Part shown: one piece after another, positions 9,599 to 18,700 of the stretch
How positions within the stretch are numbered: the first letter of the stretch is position 1
Layout of the letters: every line of letters begins with the position of its first letter
Source: Mediterranea massiliensis
GTDB taxonomy: Bacteria; Bacteroidota; Bacteroidia; Bacteroidales; Bacteroidaceae
Assembly: GCA_015060695.1 (NCBI GenBank)
Contig: SUYA01000005.1
Span: 1 to 64,000 of the forward strand
Length of the DNA stretch: 64,000 nt
Reading direction: 5' to 3'
Made by a program: the position numbers and the translations under genes
The notes under the pieces: model-generated
Told to the model about the DNA's origin: nothing
What the model saw: the letters and a program-made list of their open reading frames with translations, nothing else
Databases searched by the model: none

Positions 9599-10057
9599 AT
9601 GAGTGAATTAGAAAACAAGGTTCTGGATGAGAAAGTGGCAAAACGTCCTTATAACCTACGTGAGAAAAAAGAAAAAAATGCAAAGTACCGTTCTTTGATT
9701 CGTCCAGAGTTAGCAGATGAATTGTACGACAAGATTGTGAATATTGTGGTTGTTCAGAAGAAATATCGTGACCCCGATTATTCTGCAAAAGATTTGGCAA
9801 AAGAGTTACAAACCAATACTCGTTACTTGTCGGCAGTAGTAAATTCTCGTTTTGGCATGAATTATTCATGTTTGTTGAATGAACATCGTATTCGCGAAGC
9901 CCAGCATTTGTTGACTGATAAACGTTACATGGATAAGAATATAGAAGAGATTAGTTCGATGGTTGGATTTGCTAACCGTCAATCGTTTTATGCTGCTTTT
10001 TATAAGAATGTAGGTATAACACCGAAAAACTATCGTAAAAAGTTTACAAAGAAATAA
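9599..10057 (+). CDS. AraC-type DNA-binding regulator (HTH domain only)
   Basis: 152 residues. The C-terminal half is an AraC-family double helix-turn-helix: AKDLAKELQTNTRYLSAVVN forms the first helix pair, and ISSMVGFANRQSFYAAFYK with GITPKNYRKKF the second. The N-terminal 55 residues are charged and carry no sugar-binding cupin, so a small-molecule sensor is not evident. I chose ATG 9599 since upstream in-frame codons from 9506 overlap the expected promoter region. No adjacent target operon is apparent. Confidence 0.85.
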   Translation: MSELENKVLDEKVAKRPYNLREKKEKNAKYRSLIRPELADELYDKIVNIVVVQKKYRDPDYSAKDLAKELQTNTRYLSAVVNSRFGMNYSCLLNEHRIREAQHLLTDKRYMDKNIEEISSMVGFANRQSFYAAFYKNVGITPKNYRKKFTKK

Positions 10058-10089
10058 AGGATACTCCTTTTAATATAGTATGTTCTTGG

Positions 10090-10125
10090 GCACAGTGTGT
10101 GGAATAGTTCGCATTACTGTGCTTT
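10090..10125 (+). terminator. probable terminator after the AraC-type gene
   Basis: GCACAGT (10090-10096) pairs with ACTGTGC (10116-10122) around a 19-base loop and is followed by TTT. The stem is short, so the call is tentative. Confidence 0.5.
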
Positions 10126-10141
10126 CTCATTTAAAAACTTT

Positions 10142-12190
10142 ATGAAGAAACAACTTGTTACAATGGCGGCCGCCCTTACAATGCTCACTTCGTGTGGCGG
10201 TCAAAAAGAAAATGCTGCGCAAGCAGAAGAAATGGAATACAACGTGGAAAAATTTGCCGATTTACAGATTTTGCGCTATCATGTGCCTGGCTTCGAAGAA
10301 CTTTCGTTGCAACAGAAGCAATTGGTTTATTACCTGACAGAAGCCGCTTTGCAAGGACGCGACATCCTTTTCGATCAAAATGGTAAGTACAATCTGCGCA
10401 TCCGTAAGATGTTAGAAGCTGTATATACCGGTTATCAGGGTGATAAAACTACTCCCGATTTTAAGGCTTTAGAGGTATATCTGAAGCGTGTGTGGTTCTC
10501 GAATGGCATTCATCACCATTACGGTAGCGAGAAGTTTGTGCCCGGTTTCACTCCCGAATTTTTTAAGCAAGCCTTGATGGATGTCGATGCTTCGGCACTG
10601 CCTTTGGCTGAAGGACAGACGGTAGAGCAACTCTGCGCAGAGATTTTTCCAGTGATTTTCGATGCAACAATTATGCCCAAACGTGTAAACCAAGCCGATG
10701 GTGAAGATTTGGTGAAGACTTCGGCTTGTAACTATTACGACGGTGTTACTCAACAAGAAGCCGAAGCCTACTATAATGCATTGAAAGACCCGAAAGACGA
10801 AACCCCAATCTCTTACGGATTGAACAGCCGTTTGGTAAAAGAGAATGGAAAAGTTGTGGAGAAAGTCTGGAAAGTAGGAGGACTTTATGGCTCAGCTTTG
10901 GAAAAAATAATTTTCTGGTTAGAGAAAGCAGAAACCGTTGCTGAAACTCCCGAACAAAAAGCTGTCATTGAGAAACTGATAGAGTATTACAAAACCGGTG
11001 ATTTGAAGACCTTTGACGAATATGCCATTTTGTGGGTGAAAGATTTGAATTCACGCATTGACTTCGTAAATGGTTTTACCGAAAGCTATGGTGATCCCTT
11101 AGGCATGAAGGCCAGCTGGGAGTCGTTGGTCAACTTCAAGGACTTAGAAGCTACCCGCCGTACAGAGCTTATCAGCAACAATGCCCAATGGTTCGAAGAC
11201 CATTCGCCGGTAGATAAGAAATTTAAGAAAGAGAAAGTGAAAGGGGTAACAGCTAAAGTAATTACAGCTGCTATCTTAGCCGGCGACCTCTATCCGGCAA
11301 CAGCTATCGGTATTAACCTGCCCAATGCCAATTGGATTCGGAGTGCGCATGGTTCAAAATCCGTGACTATCGGAAACATAACCGATGCATACAACAAAGC
11401 GGCTCATGGTAATGGCTTCAGCGAAGAATATGCCTATAGCGATGTAGAGATAGCTTTGATGAACAAATATGGTGACCTTACAGGTAATTTGCATACCGAC
11501 CTTCATGAATGTTTGGGTCATGGCTCTGGAAAATTGTTACCCGGAGTAGATCCCGATGCTTTGAAAGCCTATGGCTCTACCATCGAAGAGGCTCGTGCCG
11601 ACTTGTTCGGGCTTTATTATGTAGCCGACCCCAAGTTGGTAGAATTAGGTTTAACCCCCGATGGCGAAGCATATAAGGCAGAATATTATAGTTACTTGAT
11701 GAATGGATTGATGACACAATTGGTGCGCATCGAACCGGGTAACAATGTCGAAGAAGCCCATATGCGCAATCGCCAACTCATAGCTCGCTGGGTGTTCGAA
11801 AAAGGGGCAGCCGATAAGGTGGTTGAATTAGTGAAAAAAGAGGGAAAAACCTATGTAAAGGTAAACGATTATGAAAAGCTTCGTACCCTGTTTGGCGAAT
11901 TGTTGTGTGAAATACAGCACATCAAGTCAACCGGTGACTTGGAAGCTGCCCGTGAAATAGTAGAAACCTATGCCGTGAAGGTAGATCCGGTATTGCACGC
12001 CGAAGTATTGGAACGCTATAAGAAACTCGATTTGGCACCTTACAAAGGTTTCGTAAATCCTGTCTATACAGCTGTGACCGATGAAGCCGGCAATATTATC
12101 GATGTAACAGTAAGCTATAGCGAAGGTTATGCCGAACAGATGTTGCGTTATAGCCGTGACTATGCAACATTGCCCTTAATTAACAACTGA
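10142..12190 (+). CDS. dipeptidyl peptidase III-like M49 metallopeptidase, lipoprotein
   Basis: 682 residues. Family M49 zinc peptidases remove dipeptides from peptide N-termini. The zinc motif HECLGH is near residue 456 and the second zinc/catalytic segment EEARADLFGLYY is near 481. The start MKKQLVTMAAALTMLTSCGG is a lipoprotein signal with the lipid cysteine at residue 18. Cell-envelope location is therefore likely, whereas many M49 enzymes are cytosolic. ATG 10142 gives this signal; an upstream ATG at 10097 lies within the preceding hairpin. The stop codon overlaps the next start by one base, implying coupled translation. Confidence 0.9.
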   Translation: MKKQLVTMAAALTMLTSCGGQKENAAQAEEMEYNVEKFADLQILRYHVPGFEELSLQQKQLVYYLTEAALQGRDILFDQNGKYNLRIRKMLEAVYTGYQGDKTTPDFKALEVYLKRVWFSNGIHHHYGSEKFVPGFTPEFFKQALMDVDASALPLAEGQTVEQLCAEIFPVIFDATIMPKRVNQADGEDLVKTSACNYYDGVTQQEAEAYYNALKDPKDETPISYGLNSRLVKENGKVVEKVWKVGGLYGSALEKIIFWLEKAETVAETPEQKAVIEKLIEYYKTGDLKTFDEYAILWVKDLNSRIDFVNGFTESYGDPLGMKASWESLVNFKDLEATRRTELISNNAQWFEDHSPVDKKFKKEKVKGVTAKVITAAILAGDLYPATAIGINLPNANWIRSAHGSKSVTIGNITDAYNKAAHGNGFSEEYAYSDVEIALMNKYGDLTGNLHTDLHECLGHGSGKLLPGVDPDALKAYGSTIEEARADLFGLYYVADPKLVELGLTPDGEAYKAEYYSYLMNGLMTQLVRIEPGNNVEEAHMRNRQLIARWVFEKGAADKVVELVKKEGKTYVKVNDYEKLRTLFGELLCEIQHIKSTGDLEAAREIVETYAVKVDPVLHAEVLERYKKLDLAPYKGFVNPVYTAVTDEAGNIIDVTVSYSEGYAEQMLRYSRDYATLPLINN

Positions 12191-12852
12191 TGGAACTCCA
12201 GGAACAACTTAGGGAAATAAAGACACAACTCCGTCTCTCCATGAACGGGGTTGTGTCTCAAAGTATGCGCGACAAGGGATTGCACTATAAACTGAACTTC
12301 GGTGTAGAACTGCCTCGCATCAAGAGCATTGCCGCTTGCTTCGAGAAGAATCATGACTTGGCACAGGCTCTTTGGAAAGAAGATATTCGCGAGAGTAAGA
12401 TACTTGCTGCTTTGTTACAACCCGTAGAGAGTTTTTTCCCCGAATTGGCCGATATATGGATAGATAGTATTACCAATATCGAACTGGCCGAAATGACCTC
12501 CATGCATCTATTCCGTCATTTACCTTATGCACCTGCCAAATCGTTTCAATGGATAGCCGACGAACGAGAGTTGGTGCAAGTATGTGGTTACTTGACCATA
12601 GCACGTTTGCTTCAGCAACGAGGCGATATGGACGACCGAGCTGCTAACGAATTCCTCGACCAAGCCGTTTGTGCTTTCTTGTCAGGTGGTTATCATCTTC
12701 GAAATGCCGTTCTTACAGCCTTACGTTGCTTTATGGAACAGAACGAAGACCATGCCTTTAGGGTATGTCGTAGGATAGAATCGATGAGGAAATCTGCCGA
12801 TGAGGCTGAACAGTTGCTTTACCATTCAGTGGCTTCCTTTATAGAAGGATGA
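12190..12852 (+). CDS. AlkD-like DNA alkylation repair protein
   Basis: 220 residues, all-helical. It resembles the HEAT-repeat DNA glycosylase family (AlkC/AlkD-type), with YKLNFGVELPRIKSIA near residues 32-47 and a WIDSITNIELAEM segment near 90. Its likely role is excision of alkylated bases, but the catalytic residues cannot be confirmed here. Its ATG overlaps the stop of the M49 peptidase gene, an unrelated function, so the pairing is probably only transcriptional. Confidence 0.7.
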   Translation: MELQEQLREIKTQLRLSMNGVVSQSMRDKGLHYKLNFGVELPRIKSIAACFEKNHDLAQALWKEDIRESKILAALLQPVESFFPELADIWIDSITNIELAEMTSMHLFRHLPYAPAKSFQWIADERELVQVCGYLTIARLLQQRGDMDDRAANEFLDQAVCAFLSGGYHLRNAVLTALRCFMEQNEDHAFRVCRRIESMRKSADEAEQLLYHSVASFIEG

Positions 12853-12894
12853 TAAAAAAAATGCCAATCACTCTTGCAATCTATAAAAAAAGAC

Positions 12895-12902
12895 TAACTT
12901 TG
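12895..12902 (+). promoter_or_regulatory. fur -7 box
   Basis: TAACTTTG lies only 8 bases before the fur start codon; CTTG at 12873-12876 is a possible -33 box. The transcript would have almost no 5' leader. Confidence 0.6.
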
Positions 12903-12910
12903 TAGGCTGT

Positions 12911-13402
12911 ATGGAAAGTCGAAAAGTGAAAGAAACGGTAAGGCAGATATTTACGGAATATCTTCATCTGCACGAGCATCGGAAGACGCCCGAACGCTAT
13001 GCCATACTTGATACCATCTATTCGATAGACGGCCATTTTGATATAGAGACGCTCTATTTGCTGATGGAGAATCAAGAGAAGTTCCGTGTCAGTCGTGCCA
13101 CCCTTTACAACACCATACTACTATTGATGAATGCCGGTTTGGTAGTGAAGCATCAGTTCGGTAACTCCTCACAGTATGAAAAGAGTTATAATCGTACTAC
13201 TCATCACCACCAGATTTGCACTCAGTGTGGACAGGTATCGGAATTCTTGAACGAAGATTTGCAACAAGCCATCGAACAGACCAAGTTGAAGCGTTTCCAT
13301 TTATCGCATTACTCTTTATATATTTATGGGTTGTGCAGTAAATGCAACCGTGCCAATAAGCAAAAATTGAAAAGTTATAATAATAAGAAGAAAGTAAAAT
13401 GA
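12911..13402 (+). CDS. Fur-family metal-responsive transcriptional regulator
   Basis: 163 residues. Winged-helix DNA-binding domain with RKTPERYAILDTIY (about 24-37) and the recognition helix region VSRATLYNTILLLMNAGLV. It is followed by the metal-binding HHHQICTQC segment and a second CSKC pair, giving two CxxC motifs for structural zinc. It could be a Fur, PerR or Zur type; the metal cannot be assigned. MESRKVKET is the only plausible start and lies 8 bases after the -7 box. Its TGA overlaps the purA ATG (ATGA), so it is cotranscribed and probably coupled with purA. Confidence 0.87.
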   Translation: MESRKVKETVRQIFTEYLHLHEHRKTPERYAILDTIYSIDGHFDIETLYLLMENQEKFRVSRATLYNTILLLMNAGLVVKHQFGNSSQYEKSYNRTTHHHQICTQCGQVSEFLNEDLQQAIEQTKLKRFHLSHYSLYIYGLCSKCNRANKQKLKSYNNKKKVK

Positions 13403-14670
13403 AAGTTGACATTCTATTAGGATTACAATGGGGCGACGAAGGTAAAGGTAAAGTCGTTGACGTATTAACTCCGCGATATGATGTGGTGGCTCGTTTTCAA
13501 GGCGGCCCCAATGCAGGTCATACTTTGGAATTTGAAGGACAGAAGTACGTACTTCGTTCTATCCCTTCGGGCATTTTCCAGGGCGATAAAGTAAATATCA
13601 TCGGTAACGGTGTGGTGCTCGATCCGGCATTGTTCAAAGCAGAGGCCGAAGCCTTAGAAGCATCGGGACACAACCTGAAAGAGCGTCTTCACATCTCAAA
13701 GAAGGCACACCTCATCATGCCTACTCACCGCATCCTCGATGCTGCCTATGAAGCCGCTAAAGGCGATGCCAAAGTGGGTACTACCGGTAAAGGTATTGGC
13801 CCTACATATACCGATAAGATTAGTCGCAACGGCCTGCGTGTGGGCGACATACTGCATGGTTTTGAAGCTAAGTATGCAGCAGCCAAAGCTCGTCACGAAC
13901 AAATCTTGAAGAGTTTGAACTATGAATACGACTTGACCGAACTGGAAGCAACATGGTTGCAGGCTATAGAATACTTGAAACAGTTCCACTTGGTGGATAG
14001 TGAACACGAAGTGAACGGATTGTTGAAAGCCGGTAAGTCGGTGTTGTGTGAAGGTGCGCAAGGTACTATGCTCGACATTGATTTCGGTTCTTATCCATTC
14101 GTTACCTCATCCAATACCATCTGTGCCGGTGCTTGTACCGGTTTAGGTATTGCTCCCAATAAGATTGGCGACGTTTATGGTATCTTCAAGGCCTACTGTA
14201 CCCGCGTGGGTGCCGGCCCGTTCCCTACAGAACTGTTCGATGAAGTAGGCGAGAAGATTGGAGCATTGGGACATGAATTTGGGGCAGTTACCGGACGTAA
14301 GCGTCGTTGCGGTTGGATTGACCTGGTTGCACTGAAGTATTCGGTGATGATAAACGGAGTTACCAAGCTCATTATGATGAAGAGCGATGTGCTCGATACG
14401 TTCGAAACCATCAAAGCATGCGTGGGCTACAAGATGAACGGTGAAGAGATTGACTACTTCCCCTACGATATTACCGAAGGTGTAGAGCCTATCTATGTGG
14501 AGTTGCCCGGTTGGCAGACTGACATGACAAAAATGCAGAGTGAAGACGAATTCCCCGAAGAGTTCAATGCCTATTTGTCATTCTTGGAAGAGCAGCTTGA
14601 GGTACCCATCAAGATTGTATCGGTAGGTCCCGACCGCGCTCAGACCATCGAACGCTATACAGAAGAATAA
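13399..14670 (+). CDS. purA: adenylosuccinate synthetase
   Basis: 423 residues. Converts IMP, aspartate and GTP to adenylosuccinate in AMP synthesis. The start LLGLQWGDEGKGKVVD carries the GTP-binding P-loop and catalytic Asp. GPTYTDKISRNGLRVGD and TGRKRRCGWID are family signatures. It is slightly longer than the E. coli enzyme but within family range. It overlaps the fur-type gene by four bases, an unusual partner for a purine gene. A terminator follows at 14697. Confidence 0.95.
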   Translation: MKVDILLGLQWGDEGKGKVVDVLTPRYDVVARFQGGPNAGHTLEFEGQKYVLRSIPSGIFQGDKVNIIGNGVVLDPALFKAEAEALEASGHNLKERLHISKKAHLIMPTHRILDAAYEAAKGDAKVGTTGKGIGPTYTDKISRNGLRVGDILHGFEAKYAAAKARHEQILKSLNYEYDLTELEATWLQAIEYLKQFHLVDSEHEVNGLLKAGKSVLCEGAQGTMLDIDFGSYPFVTSSNTICAGACTGLGIAPNKIGDVYGIFKAYCTRVGAGPFPTELFDEVGEKIGALGHEFGAVTGRKRRCGWIDLVALKYSVMINGVTKLIMMKSDVLDTFETIKACVGYKMNGEEIDYFPYDITEGVEPIYVELPGWQTDMTKMQSEDEFPEEFNAYLSFLEEQLEVPIKIVSVGPDRAQTIERYTEE

Positions 14671-14696
14671 AATTTATAAAAGAACTTAAAATAGAA

Positions 14697-14735
14697 GGGA
14701 AACTATGTGGCAATTCATGGTTTCCCTTTATTTTT
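14697..14735 (+). terminator. purA terminator
   Basis: GGGAAACTATG (14697-14707) pairs with CATGGTTTCCC (14716-14726), followed by TTTATTTTT. Confidence 0.85.
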
Positions 14736-14805
14736 GGCATGAAATTTGTACGAAGCATTTATAGACGTACTAAATATTCATGTTGAATTTATAAAAGTAA
14801 AGATT

Positions 14806-15492
14806 ATGGTAATAGGAACACAATGGATTATATTTATTGGAGTGGCATTGGTCAGTTGGTTGGTGCAAATGAACCTTCAGAACAAGTTTAAGAAGTACTC
14901 CAAAGTACCTACGGGTAACGGAATGACCGGTGCCGATGTGGCTCGGAAGATGTTGCAAGATAACGGCATCTACGACGTAACGGTGACACATACCCCCGGC
15001 CAGTTGACCGACCACTACAATCCGGCCAACAAAACGGTGAACCTGAGCGACGGCGTTTATGCCAGCAACAGCATTATGGCTGCTGCTGTGGCTGCCCACG
15101 AGTGCGGACATGCCGTTCAGCATGCTCGTGCCTATGCCCCACTGACCTTGCGCAGCAAGTTGGTGCCGGTAGTGCAGTTCGCTTCAAGCATCGTATCATG
15201 GGTCATCTTGGCCGGTATCTTGATGTTGCAGACCTTCCCCCAACTGCTGTTGGCCGGCATTATCTTGTTTGCCACCACCACCTTGTTCAGCTTCGTCACC
15301 TTACCGGTAGAGATTGATGCCAGCAAGCGTGCCTTGGTGTGGCTCAATCGTTCGGGCATCACCAATGTCTATAATCACGACAAGGCCGAAGACGCTCTTC
15401 GTTCGGCTGCCTATACTTATGTAGTGGCTGCTCTTGGCTCGTTGGCCACTTTAATATACTATGTAATGATATTCATGGGACGTCGCGATTGA
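14806..15492 (+). CDS. membrane zinc metallopeptidase, YugP family
   Basis: 228 residues. The zinc motif HECGH begins at residue 98 and is followed by AVQHARAY. There is one N-terminal membrane segment and three hydrophobic segments after the motif (about 120-190), as in neutral zinc metallopeptidases of the YugP/DUF2268-like group. The biological substrate is unknown. I chose ATG 14806; a TTG codon at 14746 lies inside a possible -7 box (GAAATTTG at 14741-14748). Confidence 0.85.
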   Translation: MVIGTQWIIFIGVALVSWLVQMNLQNKFKKYSKVPTGNGMTGADVARKMLQDNGIYDVTVTHTPGQLTDHYNPANKTVNLSDGVYASNSIMAAAVAAHECGHAVQHARAYAPLTLRSKLVPVVQFASSIVSWVILAGILMLQTFPQLLLAGIILFATTTLFSFVTLPVEIDASKRALVWLNRSGITNVYNHDKAEDALRSAAYTYVVAALGSLATLIYYVMIFMGRRD

Positions 15493-15522
15493 CGTTTGGA
15501 ATATAAATAAGGATGTAATTTC

Positions 15523-15577
15523 GCCTCCTGTCGGCTAAAGGGTAGATACTCTTCCGGCAGGAGGCTTACTTTTTTCT
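15523..15577 (+). terminator. terminator after the YugP-like gene
   Basis: GCCTCCTGTCGG (15523-15534) pairs with CCGGCAGGAGGC (15554-15565) and is followed by a T/C-rich tract to about 15577. Confidence 0.85.
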
Positions 15578-15673
15578 TCTTTTTCCTGCGCTTTTTCTTG
15601 CTTTTCTCTCTGGCAGATGCTAATCTGTCCTTTATTATAAATGAATAAAATAGCCACATAGTGCGTTGGCATC

Positions 15674-15726
15674 TAAAGCAGAAGTGGGGAACGAAGCATT
15701 GTGCTTCGTTCCCCACTTCTGCTTTA
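15674..15726. repeat. perfect 25-bp inverted repeat between convergent genes
   Basis: Positions 15674-15698 are the exact reverse complement of 15702-15726, with a 3-base spacer. The core is GAAGTGGGGAACGAAGCA. No long T-tract follows on either strand. It could be a bidirectional terminator, a transcript-stabilising hairpin, or a dispersed palindromic element. It lies 11 bases beyond the stop of the BACON gene. Confidence 0.85.
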
Positions 15727-15737
15727 AAGTAAGCTGT

Positions 15738-18700
15738 TTATCTTTTCGGCACATTGTTCATGGCTTTGCGCCAATCACCTTTTATCATGACGGGCGAAGG
15801 TGTAGGCTCAAACTCTTTTGTCACATTGGCACGAGTGTTGGGTAGCGGATTATATTTATCCTTTTCGGCAAATGATTCGAATGAGTATTCTTCACCGGCC
15901 AGCTTCATGATGCGTTTCACGATTGCTTCTCTTGACGGAGCATTGAAATAGGGTTGGTTATTGTTCATCATGCTAATTTCCTCAGGTCTCCATATTCCGT
16001 AAGCAAATAAATCTCCACCTTCCACAATACCTGTATATGATGAGAATTGTTCATCGTTCAGCATGTGTGCCCATCTTATTTGGGCGGGATCGGAGATGAT
16101 ATCTACATTGGCATAGTATCCGCTCTCTATCCATTCCTGTCTTAACTCCATATTGCCGGCATCGGGGTAGGTTTCGTTATAATATACATATTCATCGGCA
16201 AGTTTACCAAATCCATGTCCCACCACTTCGTGAATAAATGTACTTTCAAATCTCTTTTCATAGAAACCATCTGCCGGACGTGCCATGCCAATGAAAGCTA
16301 CTCCTAAGTCATTCTCAAGCCAGAATGTGGTTCCGGCATACACGTTGCTATTCAGCATGACAGCTACGGTCAGGTCTTTTGTCGATGTTATAGGAGCTTT
16401 TGATGCATATTCCAGACATTTGTCAATGTCGCCCGAAACATACGGAGCAATGCCAAGATAGCTGCCCAATGCGGTGCTATAACCTTCGGCAAAGCGGTTG
16501 TGCTTTGAAACGGCTTTCACGGCATATACATTGAAGTACTCTTTATACGATTTCATAGGTTCGAGGGCAAAGAGATAACCGAAGGCTTCGTTCATAGCTT
16601 CTTCGTAAGCTCCTCCGTCCGACATGTCCGTATCTACAAATCCGTCTCCCAGCAGAACAATATTTACACCGTTTCCTTTGGTTGCCTCTTGAAGCACAAT
16701 TACCTCACCATCTTTCGAGAAATCTGTCGATTCGTATGCATCAGATGGGTAGGTTAATCCATAACCGGGTTGTTGTATCATTACATTTTGATCTACACCC
16801 CAAAGATTGTAGTTTGGATTTTGTTCGAAATCGTAGGGCAGTTCTCCGGAGAGTCTGTTGCCATAAGCCCAAATCTCTATAAGTTTGGTTAATTGAGCGA
16901 ATCCTATAGGAATATTTCCGGTAAGATTGTTCGATTCTAACAGTAACGATTCTAAATTAGCCAAAGATGTTATTCCATTGGGAATATTGCCTTCTAATTT
17001 ATTTTCAGATAGCCATAGCGATTTCAGGTTCGTTAAATTGGAAATCTTTTCAGAGATAGTTCCTGTCAGCCCTAATTTTCTGAATTGAAGTTCTTCCAAC
17101 GATTTCATTTCGTATATCCAGTCGGGTATTTCAATAGGCATATCCAACCAACCTATATGCAAATGCTTCAAATTGCCGAGCTTACTAATGTTCATAGGAA
17201 TGCCGCTTGTAATCGTTTGGCTTCCACCAGACCAAGGTCCATCAATTCCGATGTACTCTAAGTTCTTCATATTGCCTAACTCTTCCGGAAGCGAGGTGAA
17301 ATCACCGGATATTCCCAAATGAGTAAGATTCTGTAAGTTGCTAATCTCTTTGGGTAATTCTCCCTTATATTCATTTAATTGCCATTCTAAATAGATGAGC
17401 TGTTTTAATTTTAATATATTTTGGGGGAATTCAGTAGAAGTTGTTGTTAAGTATATACAGTCCAAGTAACCTAAATCAGTAATACTTTCAGGAAAATCGT
17501 TGCATACAATGCCGTTATTCATCAAGTCCAAAGTTGTAACAAGCCCTTTTTCGTTAACTCCCACTCCATACCATTCACCTACCGGTTTGTCCGAACACCA
17601 GTTGGTGTTGTTAGTCCAATTATCTCCTCCGGCAGCATTGTATAGTTCAATCAGTGCGGCACGTTCCTTTGCAAGTACCTCTTTCAATCCACCTTGTATC
17701 ACGGTGATGGTTTGCTTGGCGTTGCCACCGGTGATGGTGATTGTACCCTCTCTCTCTTCTCCGTCCGGATAGGCCGATACGTTGAAATAAAGTGCTTTTG
17801 TTACTAAAGCGCGGGTTTCTACTTGCTGAATCCAATCTTTGGCATTGTCAGAGATAGTAACTGTTACCTCTACATTGGTTTGAATCTCAAAATCAAGATT
17901 ACCACCTTCTGCGCCCAACTCATATTCCGACTTTGCCAATACAATGGCGTCCTTTTGTGCTTGGGTAATGGTGATGGTTTCTGCTTTGTTGTTCTTTACG
18001 TCAGTAACCACAATCAGTGCTTCTCTTGAATCGTATTCTGTATTGGCATCATATTCGTAGCTTAGGGTGTGGGTGGTTAATCCTCTGGTAGTAACGGCCC
18101 GTAGCCAACCAACATTCGGTTCACTTACTTTGAACTCAACGTTAGCTTGTATTTCGAACGATAGCGTACCACTTTCTTCGCTCACCACAATCTCTTTCTT
18201 ACTGATGATAAGTGCATCTTCTTGCGCTTGATAAACCTTTACCACTTGCGATATGGCACCATCTGTTGAGGTAAATGTGATGGACGCTTCTCGGTTGTCG
18301 TTTGTCTTGTTCTCGGCAATGTTGAACAGAAGTTTGTCGGTAGTGAACGCACGAGTATTGGTTTGAGTAATCCAGTCGCTTGAAATCTCTACATTAAAAT
18401 CTACGTTATGACCTACCTCAATTTCTAACTGAGTACCTTTACTATCTACATTATACTCTTCTTTGGCCAGTACAATGGCGTCCTTTTGTGCTTGGGTAAT
18501 GGTAATGGTTTCTGCTTTGTTGTTCTTTACATCGGTAACCACAATCAGCGCTTCCCTTGAATCGTATTCTGTATTGGCATCATATTCGTAGCTTAGGGTG
18601 TGGGTGGTTAATCCTCTGGTAGTAACGGCCCGTAGCCAACCAACATTCGGTTCGCTTACTTTGAACTCAACGTTAGTTTGTATTTCGAACGATAGCGTAC

